Part shown: in pieces, positions 12,201-24,060 of the stretch
How positions within the stretch are numbered: position 1 is the first letter of the stretch
Layout: the number at the start of each line of letters is the position of its first letter
NCBI RefSeq assembly: GCF_901709675.1
Contig: NC_051088.1
Location: 5,729,664-5,793,663, forward strand
Reading direction: 5' to 3'
Length of the DNA stretch: 64,000 nt
DNA from: Syngnathus acus
Taxonomy: Eukaryota; Chordata; Actinopteri; Syngnathiformes; Syngnathidae
Position numbers and translations under genes: made by a program
The notes under the pieces: model-generated
What the model was told of the DNA's origin: nothing
Seen by the model: only the letters and a program-made list of their open reading frames with translations
The model's database searches: none

Positions 12201-15200
12201 ATATAGTATTTACATGTTTGAAACCATTATTTAATGTTCTAATGATATATGCACTTACGTATATGGTTTAATATACATTTATTGATACACAAAAAATGTA
12301 TGTATGTTACAAATGAGAGGGTGACACTACTTTGGGGATTTTCCCCTATCACAGGTGGTCTTGTGGTCTCGAGGCATTACTGTGTTTTGTAATTATCTAA
12401 GATCATTTGGGAAATGAACTCCACATCTTATTAGGGTGTAGTTTCCATTTCTGACATCATGAAAAAAACATTTGCAACTTTTAAACATCTTTGTCTAATT
12501 TTATTTCATTTAAACTAAATTGGATATGTACCCAATAATGGCAAACCAAGTTTAATCCAGACCTGATACAGTAGCAATCAAAAATCCACATTGAAAACCC
12601 CATTAAGCATTTTCAGAGCCGAATAAAATTCATATCAAATCATATCACGAGACTCTTGTTAAGTTGTGTTCCTTTTAATCCAGAGAAAATTCTTATTCTG
12701 GTGAAATCTTTGCCTCCTTGAAACCTTGGCATACGTCTTCACTCTCAGAGTGCTCTTGTTCTTTTTCAAAAGTTTCCTATGTGGAGGTGTTGACAAGTTC
12801 TCTGTTGTGCAGTCCCTGATGCCGCGCCAGGTGATGTGGGCGGAGGAGGCGGAAGCAGGTCAGAGTTGGTCATCACATGGGAGGTAAGTCATCGATCTTA
12901 TGTTGTTCATTTTTAATACATCATAAGTCCCAGAAGGGTGCCACTAACAGCATAATAATTTCAGAGGTTTTGGTCAGTTTACTATTGTTCAGCTAATTGC
13001 ACAATGCAACGCAATGAAGTGGTGCAGGTAGCTTACAATCATTTTTGCTTTTGACGATACAGTAAGTTAACTGCATTAAGTGCAGCACACCAATGGATTG
13101 CACTATTGTATATTAAATACAGATCATTGATGAGGAAAATAATGTGCCTAATTAAATTGACTATATAATTGACGATATAATTGACCACACGCACAGTTCC
13201 ATAAAACTGCCAGATTACCATTAAAAAAACCGTGGTCATAAAACATTTTCAGCGGTCTTTGTAACAATTATGATTGAGCCCTTTAAATTCTACCTAACAC
13301 AAATGAGTCAGCCAAATGTGTCATTTTGTGTTGATGTTTGACATTCCTAAAATGTATTGCTGTTGTTTGACACTGAAAAAATTAGTATAGATTTTTTACT
13401 TTAATGACTAGACCCCAGTGAGGCGAACGTGGGTATAAAAAGGTGAAATCAGTTTATTAGGAAATTCCTCATTCCTGTTAAAATGTCGAGAGCTTCATTC
13501 TCTTTTTATGACAGGGGTGCTCATAAATTTGTTAAGCACCGTGTATAGGGAGAAATAATGTTTTCATTTGAAAGATACACTGTTGTGAGCTTCGACACTT
13601 TTAAAGCCATTTCCTTCATTCCATATTGTCAGGTGGGTCTCTAAAGCAATTTGAGGGTCACACAAACTGATGCCGTCGGCCCAGGGGCGGGATGAACGTG
13701 AGTGGTTTGTATATGTTTTAATATCACTATAGTTTTGTGTTTCAATCTCAGCCTGTCCCCGAAGAACTACAGAATGGTGAAAGCTTTGGTTACATCATTG
13801 CTTTCCGCGCTTTCGGAGAAGTCAGCTGGACCCACGTGGCCACCTCTGCCCCGGGCGCATCTCGCTATGTGTACCGCAACGAAAGCATCGCGCCCTTCTC
13901 TCCGTTCCACGTCAAAGTTGGCACATATAACAGTAAAGGGCAGGGGCCCTTCAGCCCCGTGGTCACCATCTACTCTGCAGAGATAGGTAAGCCAAAGAGG
14001 ACCAGAAAAAAATGTTTGCAAGGCTGCAAAACTTTCTGAATGCCACAAGAGGACAAAGATCACACAAGGGGTTTTGTTGGAAGCTGGAAGCACTTCGAGT
14101 AAACCGTAAGGCGTGCAACCAAATAAATCTTTTTAGCGAGGGTCGGAAAGTGTGGAAATATCATATATTGTTAACCTCAACATTCACTAACATTTACATT
14201 CACGCGCTGTGAAAGGTTTGTTCTGTTGGATTATTGCCATCGTTTCGAGATGCTACCATCATTGCAATTCATGTTTGGAGATCAGATGTATTCTTTGTGC
14301 TGATATGAGAAGGCAGTGATGCTAAGTCCGTCTCCTATTGTCTGCTTCAGAGCCAAGTGGGGTGCCAGTGGGAGTTTGGGCCAGAAGTGTCTCAGCCTAT
14401 GAGATCGAAGTGAATTGGCAGGCTCTCTTCTTCACTCCTGAAAAGGTTCTCGGCTATGAGGTACATTTTAATCCATCCATCCATTTTTTGTACTGCTTTG
14501 TCCCCATGGGGGTCGCGGGCGTGCTGGAGCCTATCCCAGCCGTTATCGGGCTGTAGGCGGGGGACACCCTGAACTGAATAATTATAATTTTAATTTTGAA
14601 AAGCAGAAATCACATGCAATACGATTCAGATGTTTGTCTTCAACAAGATCATTTGTTGCCAGGAAACGGTTGGTTCATCTTAACTGCTTCTGTAGCGCAA
14701 ATTATATAGCGCTTTGTACCGTTGTGACAAGCAGCATGACCGATTGTTTGCACAGGAACAAAAGTAAACTGCCTGACCACACTTTTCATGGTGGGTGTCA
14801 ATTATAGGGTAACATAGTCAATACAGCGGCCGCACACAACACTGGATCTCATGTCAAAATGCTGAGTGCCATCAGCATGGATGAAAATCTTCATGCTCAC
14901 AAAGCTTTGGAGTTCAAAAACACTAAGAATTGGTTGCCCAAATATTTCCAGCCTATCACCCAAAATGAATTCTTGAAGTCTTGAATTCCAAAACATGTTT
15001 AAATCCATGCAAACAGAAGTGCAACATAGGCTGGGTGACATTATTATCATTTTTATTATTATTAAGGGTAACACTGCAATTTGATTTTCAAACCAAGTGT
15101 ACGTATGTTCTGCTTTCATGAATGTTAATAAATCAAATATTTTTAGATTATGCAAAAACTTACATTTTATCGCAGTTATTACTCTCTGGAGATTGGATTT

Positions 15201-18200
15201 AGAGGTCTGACTCAACAAATTGTGGCGATATGGCTTTCTTCCCTAAAAAAAACAGCATGTTTGCTTAAAACTGTCCATCTCGTAAAATTTCTTTTGGTGT
15301 CATTTCATATCTAAGAGATGAGAGTATCAAGGGGGCAAATGGTAGTCTTATTACTTTCAGTGTTGTAGTCTGAACATGTGAAAATATCAGTACATGCTTT
15401 GTGAACTAATTGTTACAATACCATATAACGGACTGCGTTTATTACAAAATAAATCATATGCTTCGTTGAGCATTTGATGTAGTAGAGAATTTATTTCTAA
15501 AAAGGAAATAAAACGTACTTTACATGTGTCTGAAATTGTATATTTATTTTTATTGTTAATACATCGACTACACTAAAATGTATCTCTCTACATTCAAATG
15601 TCCAGCAAGTCATATTTCTGCGAATGAGAAATTATGTAGTTGAAATATTGTTCTGATTAAAAATATGATTTTGATAATTGAATTTGGTCCGTGTGGTGAT
15701 CCGATGTGACACAAGTAGACTGCTGCGTCCATCTTATTTAATGGTTGAATATCTCTGAAAACCTCATATTCATCGCAGTCATTTTCATTTCTGATATACT
15801 ATTGCTCTTCTTTTTGCTGGCAAAATAAGCAAGTAAAATAAAATAAAGACGGCAGACCATCGGATACATCGATGCTGTGATCTCACTTCAGAGGATACAG
15901 TCAGAGCTGATCATTTAACAATAGCACATTCCGACACATCCCTAACAGTCCTGCTGGCTTTGAACCACATATAAAATGAGAATTTCTGTGACTTCAAGTC
16001 ATGACAGTTTGTTTCAATCCATGTGAAATCGGTCGCACATAGGTGGTGTACTGGGAAGACGACACAAAACCAGAGACTATGGGAAAGGTTCGCGTTCCCT
16101 GGAACTACACCTCGGTTACAGTTAGCGGCTTGGCAGGGCACACGCAGTATTTCCTGACTGTCAGCGCCTTCAACACAGCGGGCACCGGCCCCTTCCTTCC
16201 TGCAATCAATGTCACCACAAAAAAAACCCGTAAGTCTTTGAGACACCCTGCCGCTCTGCTGCTTGATTTTCTTTACACGAGGATGATTATCTCGAGGTAC
16301 AAGCTATGGTGACTGCTGTGTTCTGTTTTGTGCCTCTGTGTTGTTTTTTTGATTTTCTCTGCTATGTCAGGGAAGACAAAGTCAATTACTGAGTACATGT
16401 AATGTATTCCCAGTGCAACAACAACCTACTCTCTGTGTGACCATTACAAAAAGGGACGGACTCGGCCAAAATTTCCCTTCCAGAATATAAATTTTGACTC
16501 CAGAATATTCCTAGTGTTGAATTATTTGTATTGTGAACAGTGGCAGTTAACATGAATAATGGCGATATATATATATATATACTATATGACTACTACTCAT
16601 AATAATAATTTGCTGATTCTTATTTGTTCCTTGCCTCACAGTGTTTCTTGTCAGTTTCTAACTTTGAATATATATCATGTCACAGCACCATCCCAGCCGC
16701 CTGTGGATATCGAATGGACCCTAATCGGCTCCCAACTTTCTCTCTACTGGGAGCCTGTGGTGGCACTGGAGTCCGAGTCAGAAGTTACAGGTTACCAGGT
16801 GAGTTATTGCATATTTTGACACTGCCATGTACGGTGCTTAACAATTTTATTAGATTGCCACCAAAGGTAAGGTTTACGACACAGTTTTGCTAAATTAAAA
16901 AAAAAGTCCCAATGATCGTCACACACACACATCTGGGTGTGGTGAAATTTGTCCTCTAGATTTAACCCATCCCCGTGTGATTTTGATCCATCCCCTGGGG
17001 GAGAGGGGGGCAGTGAGCAGCAGCGGTGCCGCGCTCGGGAATCATTTGGTGATCTAACCCCCCAATTCCATCCCTTCATGCTGAGTGCCAAGCAGGGAGG
17101 CAATGGGTCCCATTTTTATAGTCTTTGGTATGACCCGGCCAGGGTTTGAACCCACAACATTCCAGTCTCAGGGCGGACACTCTACCACTAGCTGGTTGCA
17201 ACTTTGCAGCTTTGATTTAGTCCTTACTTTGGTGCAGGCCATGATGGTTCAGTTTGTTCTCAGTGATGGTGACAGAGTTACTGTGAAAACTTGTCTGTGC
17301 CTTGCCTGGCAACCTATGCAGGCTGCAGTCAGGCTTTTGCCTGTAGTCAGCTGGGATTTGCTCCAGCTCCCCATGACACTGAACAAGATAAGAAGAAGAA
17401 AATGGATTGATTTCGGGTAATTAAACTCTGATTCGCTAAAAAAATCAATTTCTGATGTTCTAATAAGCTTTTCTCCGCATTTTCTTCTTTCTCTTAGAAA
17501 CTTGGAGGTTTTGTGCTATCACTTAACTACTGCCATTTCAAATTGTTCTTAACTCCCTCCTTCATGTAGGTCCGTGTACCTTCTGTGCATTCTATTTTTA
17601 GTTCTGAAACACAAATTAAAAAAAGAAAATTGTATTTTCCATTTCTTTTTTGAAACAAAAATAACAAGATAACCATTTTACCGACCCTTTTTCAACAAAT
17701 TACATGGAGAAATATGGAAGGGCTCGGAGTTACGTGTTTATATTTTCATATTTGAATGTTGTGCTCTTTTCCAATGCCTATTATTAGGGTATTACAAACT
17801 ATTCAAAATCCATCCATCCATTTTCTATACAGCTTGTCCCCACGGGGCATATTCTGCAAATTTTACTCTTGCGCTGTACGCACTTTCAGTAATGTTGATA
17901 AGCTGTTTTGTTTTTTTACTTTGCTTTGCAATCTCTTTAACTCTATAGCTGCTTTTAAATGTACTCTCATTTACAGAAATTTTGCATTTGAAATGCGCTA
18001 TAAATTAGAGAGTGTAGTATATTTTGTTTTACAACCTGTAGGTTTTTATTAAGCCCACTGTATAGTTGACCCCCCTTTTGATTTTCTTTTTGCCTCCAAA
18101 AGTGAGTTATAGTTTTATAACTATATATAGATATATATATATAGTATACGTGTATATATACTATATACTGTATATATATATGGCTATGTTCATTTCATCC

Positions 18201-18956
18201 CATTTTTTCCTCTTCAGTTGTCATACAGGAGAAGTCAACTCAAAGAAGTAAACACGCTCACAACAACCAATTCAACAGCTGAGCTGACGCTCCCCGAGGT
18301 CGACGACGAGTACATCATTCACATTCAGTCCCTGAGCGAAGGAGGCCTGGGCCCTGCTTCTGATGCCATTCGAGTCCACCAGCTTAGTAAGCACCCGTTT
18401 CACCTTTGAATGGTTCAAGTGAACAGCCTTGACTCTTGCATGAAAGCAAAACATGATTGCAACGCTTTTATTTACCCACAATAAATGCAATGTTATTACA
18501 ATATTTTAAGTTTAATAATACTAAGCACGCTGACCATGATTATTGTACTCTTCTTAAGTTGTTCTCAAAAATTAAGTCACTTCACATTTTTTAAATCATT
18601 TTTTAAATAATTACATTTGATTTTAATTTCAAACAATGCACGAGTCCTCAGCGGGCCAAAGGGGTGATATTTGGCTGAATATTGCTGGACAATTCATCTC
18701 TGTCTCAGGTTGACTTCCTCTATTACCAAATGAAGCTGGGTCTGGCTGGGTTGTTTTAACCATCTGTATCTTCCAGTGCAATCACATTTAAACTAGCAAG
18801 CATTGATCAGCTCAGATAGCTTTTTAACATCAGTTTGTACCTTCTGTGTGTGCTACAGGTATGAGTGCTCGCGGCTCGAGAGCCTCGAATGCGGACGCAT
18901 CGCTGCCCTTCCTGCTCCTTGCCAGTGCAATATCAACATTCCGGTCGACACTGTGA
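3295..18956 (+). CDS. Contactin (CNTN3/4/5/6 clade), 3' half: Ig6, four FN3 domains, GPI signal
   Basis: Contactins are GPI-anchored axonal adhesion molecules with six Ig and four FN3 domains. Eleven coding exons join in phase: 3295-3464, 6285-6402, 9896-10054, 11650-11799, 12813-12883, 13752-13986, 14351-14460, 16043-16229, 16686-16798, 18218-18386, 18859-18956 (TGA). They give about 525 residues. The first two make Ig6 ([11 protein letters not shown], later GKYICVVDT). Exons 3-4, 5-6, 7-8 and 9-10 each make one FN3 domain, with family landmarks [49 protein letters not shown]-like NTAGTGP and [11 protein letters not shown]. The last exon encodes a Ser/Asn-rich stretch ([12 protein letters not shown]) then a hydrophobic tail ending STFRSTL, a GPI-attachment signal. 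The first codon is split, so the upstream exons (Ig1-5) lie left of the window. Recalled comparison gives mixed resemblance to CNTN3, CNTN4 and CNTN5, so I give no symbol. Confidence 0.9.
4606..4674 (+). repeat. (GGAT)n microsatellite
   Basis: About 17 near-perfect tandem copies of GGAT in a contactin intron. It may have grown from the GGATG tail of a SINE. Confidence 0.95.
4913..6133. mobile_element. Two adjacent hAT-like elements sharing the 8-bp target CTTTAAAG
   Basis: Element A, 4913-5288, starts CAGCGGTCCCAAACC. Element B, 5297-6133, starts CAGTGGTTCCCAAAC and ends TTTGGGAACCACTG, an inverted repeat typical of hAT ends. CTTTAAAG occurs at 4905-4912, 5289-5296 and 6134-6141, flanking both elements; 8-bp duplications are the hAT signature. 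Inside B, about 5377-5806, is a further fragment related to element A, ending GGTTGGGGACCACTG. No transposase frame remains. The block lies in the contactin intron between the two Ig6 exons. Confidence 0.8.
8436..8600. repeat. Probable DNA-transposon-derived interspersed repeat fragment
   Basis: Contains CTATATGGACATAAATATTG and GGGACACCTGTCCATT, resembling a common teleost repeat whose end reads TGGACAAAAGTATTGGGACAC (recalled, not searched). The rest is diverged. Confidence 0.45.
9337..9362. other. 26-bp near-palindrome in a contactin intron
   Basis: TTAAGAGCCACT (9337-9348), spacer AA, AGTGGCTCTTAA (9351-9362): perfect 12-bp arms with a 2-nt spacer. It could be a dimeric protein site or a cruciform-forming sequence. 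Nothing else around it explains it. Confidence 0.8.
10955..11170 (-). repeat. Decayed minus-strand copy of the GGATG-tailed repeat family
   Basis: Recognisable blocks are CACTGGGAGGAAATGAAGTG and GGAGGAGAACATGCTAACTC, the complements of the conserved GGTTTCCTCCCAC and GCATGTTCTCC regions of the copy at 2136. It is heavily mutated. Confidence 0.5.
11899..12100 (+). repeat. Three tandem copies of a 67-68 bp unit
   Basis: Units start at 11899, 11967 and 12034, each beginning TACCTTGTTATAAAA and containing TTCTAAAAACATATTTACA (TTTTAAAAACATATTTACA in the third copy). It lies in the contactin intron between exons 11650-11799 and 12813-12883. Confidence 0.9.
14472..14575 (-). repeat. 3' fragment of the GGATG-tailed repeat family, minus strand
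   Basis: Starts ATCCATCCATCCATTTTTTG and continues with GTCGCGGGCGTGCTGGAGCC, complement of the 3' part of the 2136 copy. It lies in a contactin intron just after exon 14351-14460. Confidence 0.75.
16895..17195 (-). mobile_element. tRNA-derived SINE, near full-length copy, minus strand
   Basis: Reverse-complement match to the 2835-3149 copy over its whole length, including the B-box complement GGGTTTGAACCC near 17142 and the head complement GGACACTCTACCACTAGCTG. The tail adjoins a short A-run and a (CA) stretch at 16920. Confidence 0.85.
17300..17415 (+). repeat. 3' fragment of the GGATG-tailed repeat family
   Basis: GCCTGGCAACCTATGCAGG, GGGATTTGCTCCAGCTCCCC and AAGAAGAAAATGGATTGATT follow the order of the 3' half of the 2136 copy. 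It is diverged. Confidence 0.55.
17808..17850 (-). repeat. Short tail fragment of the GGATG-tailed repeat family
   Basis: AATCCATCCATCCATTTTCT followed by CAGCTTGTCCCCACGGGG is the complement of the family's 3' end. It is only about 43 bp. Confidence 0.6.
18120..18182. repeat. (TA)n-rich microsatellite
   Basis: Imperfect TATATA tracts end about 35 bp upstream of the acceptor of contactin exon 18218-18386. Confidence 0.85.
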
Positions 18957-21900
18957 TGCATTTGCTCTGTCTTTTTGCTTTGGAAGTGTGCTATTTTAGC
19001 GGGGATGAGGTTGAAGAGGTGTCGAAGCACTGTCCTTCTCCATTTCAGCCTTTTGTTTTGTCTCTACTCTAGAATGATGCAGATGCCTTACTTCCATTCA
19101 TGTGCCGCAGTAGTTTTAGCCTTCCTATCATTTTGGTCCCAGACACGGACTTTCATGATGATTTTTGTGTATTCCGGACAACGGCAATGAGAAGTGGCGT
19201 TTTGTATTTAAGGGTTTTCCTCCCTTTGTCTCAATTGGCAAGCAGGAACACAATCCTTCACACGTGTCTGTGCCTTTCAAGCTCATTGACAGAGGAGAAC
19301 GACACAAACAGCCATCTTCCTCTTTACTTGCTTGTTGGAGGTCCCGTCCCAGATTCCAACTCATAAAAGTCAATTTACCTTGTGTGATTTGATTATGGAG
19401 CGCTCCGTTTAGCATGAGGGTTCCTCAAGGATTTTATGCTTCAGAGCAGTCCTTGTACTTTCTTACAAACTGATGGATTGGTCTTTTACTGTGCATCTGC
19501 AAGGAGATTGCGTCAAATGGATCTTCGAGTACTTTTACTTCGGACTTGTACTGTAGCTTTGGTTGGAGGTGTGAGGATGAGGATCAATACATCACAGATA
19601 ACTGAAACAAATAGATGGCACTTTATATGACAGTAGATTAATAGATACATTCTGCCAAACTGATTTTCACAGTTAGCACTGCGTTAACAGTGACAATAAA
19701 GGAATTCAATTCAATTCAATTTTGAAAGATCACAAATGACTATGACCAAAATAATAGGTCATGTGCTGGTGTATTTTTGAGCTTGTGCACACGAGGGGTT
19801 AAAAACAAAAGGTTTATTGCTACAGTTTGTAAGCATTCAGTGTCCAGTAAACAGTGGTCAGTATCTTGTAACCATATGGAAGGGTCTTGGTACTTTTGTG
19901 GGTATTCAGTACCATGTTTGGAATGCAATGGAAACAAAATAATTATGGAGAAATTAAGCAGTTAAGCATTTGGAAGTCATGTTTTTCTTTGTTTGTTTTT
20001 TTGTTTTTTTATCACCGTAACACCATAATAACTTGGACAGTTTACACTTCCCATTACTGGCAAAAAAAATAATTAAGTTTAGCATAATTTGCAATTAACC
20101 AGATCTGTTTCACATGTCTTATTACCACCATTATTCCCTTCATTTTAACATTTCCTAATAACTTTTTGTTAATTGTTTTATTATTAGCATGGCTTAATTG
20201 TTTTGAAAAGCCACCTTTATTATTACTAGAGTTTGTCATTTCACCCTCGACAGTCTTTTAATGCATTTTACCTACAGTATATTACCTTTTGTAATACTTT
20301 GATTGTTTCAGGTGAAATCCACGTATCTCCAAAGTTACATCTTTTCAGAAAAAAAAAGTTGATTTGCTTGGGAAACGCTGCATCGTTGGTACAAAATTGG
20401 TATTGGACCTTATTGCAATCAAATATCATTGTGGTGATATCGTACATAGTGTGTCATTTGCCCCTTTTTAATTTTGAAGGGTTGTAACGCTCCCAGACTT
20501 GTCCCCAAACGCTTTATAAAATACAGCACAAAATGGCATTTCTTTTCTTTTCATTTAATGGTTTAAGTGCAACACTTTCGAGTATGGAGTGTGTCGTTGG
20601 CGGAATATAACTAATATGAGTCCATTTCTAAGCATAATGTCGGGCTGGACTTTTAGTGCATTGTTCTAGTAAATTATTGCAGGAACACATCACAGTATTT
20701 CTATTCTCTTTCCCCCCCTCCTGAAGCATTAACGTCAGTTGCCGGCCACGAGTGTAACACAAAATTTCATTATCCTGTCAATTTGCCAAAGCAATTTGAA
20801 AATGTCACTTTGAGTTCTGGGAAAACCGTTACAAGCCTTCTTTCGTTTCATCCCTGACATTTTTGTTCAATTGATAAGGCATACACTCAACACAGTAATC
20901 AATAGCGAAATCCATCTGGGCGATGCCATTGCCCAGCAACGCACTTGTTTGCAGTCAGCAGGGGAAGTTTCAAGAGCTGCCAAAACAACAAACAAAAAAT
21001 ACATGCCAGTCTGATCGTCGCCCTATCGCCAACGGCTTATTTGGCAAAGTGTATGTTCAGCTGTGTTTATCACTTTGTGAATCTGTCCGTTGTTGTCTGT
21101 TGGATTGGCTTCTTTACAGTATGTGCAGTATTCGTCGTCATTGTTGGTTGTATTCAAGCCAGCCACATTTATTTCATGTGTTAAATGTCCTTTTAATGGC
21201 CAGTGGGGTTTACATCAGCTATACAACATGTGCCATGCGGCTCCGTTTAAACACTGACTTGATGAATGGAGAATCCAGACAGACGCCATTATTGAGCAGA
21301 AATCAAAGCAGCTTAATAAATTTGAGCAGGACTGAGGGAAGTAATGTGCCAAGATTTGTCGCTCATTGTGATCTTAAAGGAAAGCGACATTGACGAACAC
21401 AAGTTAGAATCGGGTGTTTCTCTCAAACAACTTCGGGTGCAAAGGAAAGGGATCTATTTAAAGGCCGCAGTGTTTGCATTAGAAAACAAAATGCGGCCTT
21501 CCATCATTCACATTTGTTGTTTTTACATCTTTGTATGCAGTTCTTTTGTGTACATGATTACATTAAGGAATGTCATTTTACCAATCTTTACACAGGAAAC
21601 ATATCTTTCAGTTTTGTATGATTGTATATTGAAATGTTTAAAAAAAAATTCATTTCTAATGTGCGTTTTGGGTACAGCAAAGCAATCATCTCTGCGACAT
21701 CTCTGTTTTTGTAAATTACCAGTGCAGTGGCGATGTTTAATGAATTAAGTGTGAGTGCTGCCAGGCTCTTGCACTCTTTGTTTTATTGACTTTGATTGTT
21801 TGGATTTTTGTTTTCTTTAGCAATTCTGCACAAAGGTCAAGTGTTGTTTTAAAAGAAATAAGGACATGCTGGCAAAATTATGTACTTAATTTGAAGCAGC

Positions 21901-22879
21901 GTCCGACAAAGGCAAGACTAATAACTGAGGTGGTGTCAATTCTCAGTGGAACTTGAAAAACACATGAGCAGAAAGTAACAATTTCCAGGGTTGCAGACAC
22001 GCTTTCAATGCCTTTTATTTCAGATCAGACACAAAAAGCCGCAAAACTGATTACAATGTGACAAAATGACAAGCCGCGTGCCCCAAACATGACAACGCTT
22101 GGCCTTTCTGTTCTCTCTTGTATGTATTTTGCCATGCAAGTGATCTCTATGAGATCGTGGCTGGAGGGTTTTCATATTGAAAAGTCATTTGCTGATCTTG
22201 ATATGCTGAAGCCGTGCATGTATAATATTGTTTGGTGCATTTGTGTTTTCTAAATGAGGCAGTTAATAAAAACAAACAAAATCAACTGAGATTTTGGACT
22301 GCATTTGTCGACACTATACAGCACATAATATGACTGTCATTTTCCGCATCAGCAGTTTTATTGTCTTTTACTGCAGGTCAAAAATACGCTGTGCCTTAGG
22401 GGAATAGAGACGCTCTAAATTGCAAAATTTTATGCCATTTTTGCCATTTTTAATTAATTGGTAGTTGTCCTATTTGTTGAAATCCATCTCATAAAGGAAT
22501 TTATGACATGGAATCCAATGCCTCTGCACTGTAGCATCTTTCATTAACTGGTTATTCGTATTCTCTGACATACGTAAAAAGAGCATTTAAAAAATGAACA
22601 CAAGTTCGCCAGCTTCATGAATGAAAGGGTGCAGAATGATGGATGGAAGGAAACAATGGATTTCAAAGTTGAATATTGAGTTGTTGACCCAGCTTTCACA
22701 AGCATATAGCATTGACTCAACTCAACTTAGAGTGCTTTAGAATAACCATTGTTCCATAAAAAGTGAATAAAAATCAATCATACAATAACAAAAAGTAAAA
22801 AAACAACAACAAATCAATAACACAAATACAGCGAACAACATAAAACAATGAAACAAAACTGAGTCAAAAATTATAGTCA

Positions 22880-23068
22880 TGAACAAATAGAGGGGGCTTG
22901 CTTAACATTTAGCGGGAGGTCATACCAAAGAGAGGGACCCGTAATAGAAAAGGCTCGATCCCCTCTGGGTTGTTGGTCCTTGGGACCTGCTGTCACGTCT
23001 GTGAAGTACCTAGCAGGCGCATAGGGCTGGCTGGAGGAGATCAGAGAGGGAAGATGGGACAAAACCAT
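22880..23068 (-). mobile_element. LINE reverse-transcriptase C-terminal fragment
   Basis: The minus-strand frame reads SSSQPYAPARYFTDVTAGPK and then GDRAFSITGPSLWYDLPLNV. This resembles the region after the RT domain of fish non-LTR elements, where GDRAFSVxAPxLWNxLP is a stock motif. Only about 60 codons survive. The family (L2/Rex-like) is not resolved. Confidence 0.65.
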
Positions 23069-23080
23069 TTGAATGTATTT

Positions 23081-23311
23081 AAAGGGGAAGTCAACCCCAA
23101 TATTTTCTTTATATGTAGTATGTGCCTCCAGCTAGTCTAAACATGACATTCTTATAAATATCCTGTTTATGGAATACGAGCTAAGCAACAGAATTCACCC
23201 GTTTTTATCCATTTCAGTGGGCAGCCATTTTGTCACTTGCTATCGACTGAAAATGACATCACAGTTGCCAGCCAGGTCACAATCAATTACGGCTCAGCTT
23301 CTGAAAACTGG
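23081..23311. repeat. Probable interspersed repeat beginning AAAGGGGAAGTCAACCCC
   Basis: The blocks AAAGGGGAAGTCAACCCC, CATTTTGTCACTTGCTATCG and ACTGAAAATGACATCACAG resemble a repeat I recall from several teleost genomes. There are no coding remains. It directly abuts the LINE fragment, so the two may be one composite insertion. Confidence 0.45.
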
Positions 23312-23871
23312 TGGGCAGGTACTCCGAATACAACTATTTGCATACACATCATTAAAAATTCAATATTCACAAAATCTCTATGTCCCGTTTAACTCATAGT
23401 CTTGCAAGTGTACAATTCCGTTGAAGTTCACAATTGCTGGAGTCCACACCGTTAGCGCTAAAACAACAGAATGACATGCAAAGCTACTGTGAAATATCGA
23501 TTGAGGCAGTGTTGCAGAGATGCTTTTAAGATAATAAGAAGCAGAGGAGCCTGTGGTGAGATCAATGAGGAGAGGAAGTGAGGAAAAGAGAGGTTTCTCC
23601 TCACACATCGCAGATCATCCATAACGACCTGGGGTGTCGATACTTTGCGATGGCTCTTCACCTCCATGTATTGACCACCGTGTCAGGAAACTGAAACTTT
23701 CTTTTGCAGTGCAGACAGCAGGAAATAGGTAACTTCTGCACACTCAACGTGCTCCCCTTTTGTACGTATGTGTATTGCTGAACTGCATCTTGTGTTGATT
23801 CGCTCTTCTATCTAGGGATATCGGCTGAGACGGCATACACTCCTCTCATCAGTGAAGATGTTGGCGGCAAA

Positions 23872-24060
23872 TCACATCCATCTATTTTCCATGGTGCTTG
23901 TCCTCATTAGAGGATGTTGGTAAGCTAGAGCCTACAACTGCTGACTTTGGGTAAGAAGTGTAGTACATGCTGGATTGTTGCCAGCCAGTCGCAAAAATGA
24001 CCTGTAAAATTAATCACAAACATTCATTATCACACAATGGCGAGTTGCCCTGGACCTTCA
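23872..24060 (-). repeat. Decayed GGATG-tailed repeat family copy, minus strand
   Basis: Starts CATCCATCTATTTTCCATGG and continues with GCTTGTCCTCATTAGAGG and TTGCCAGCCAGTCGCAAAAA, matching the complement of the 2136 copy in order. Confidence 0.55.

Noticed and set aside
14802-15218. 138-codon minus-strand open frame in a contactin intron
   Set aside because: No recognisable motif and no transposon signature. Composition is like the surrounding intron.
20923-21393. 156-codon open frame downstream of contactin
   Set aside because: No family resemblance and no flanking exon structure. It lies in contactin 3' flank sequence.
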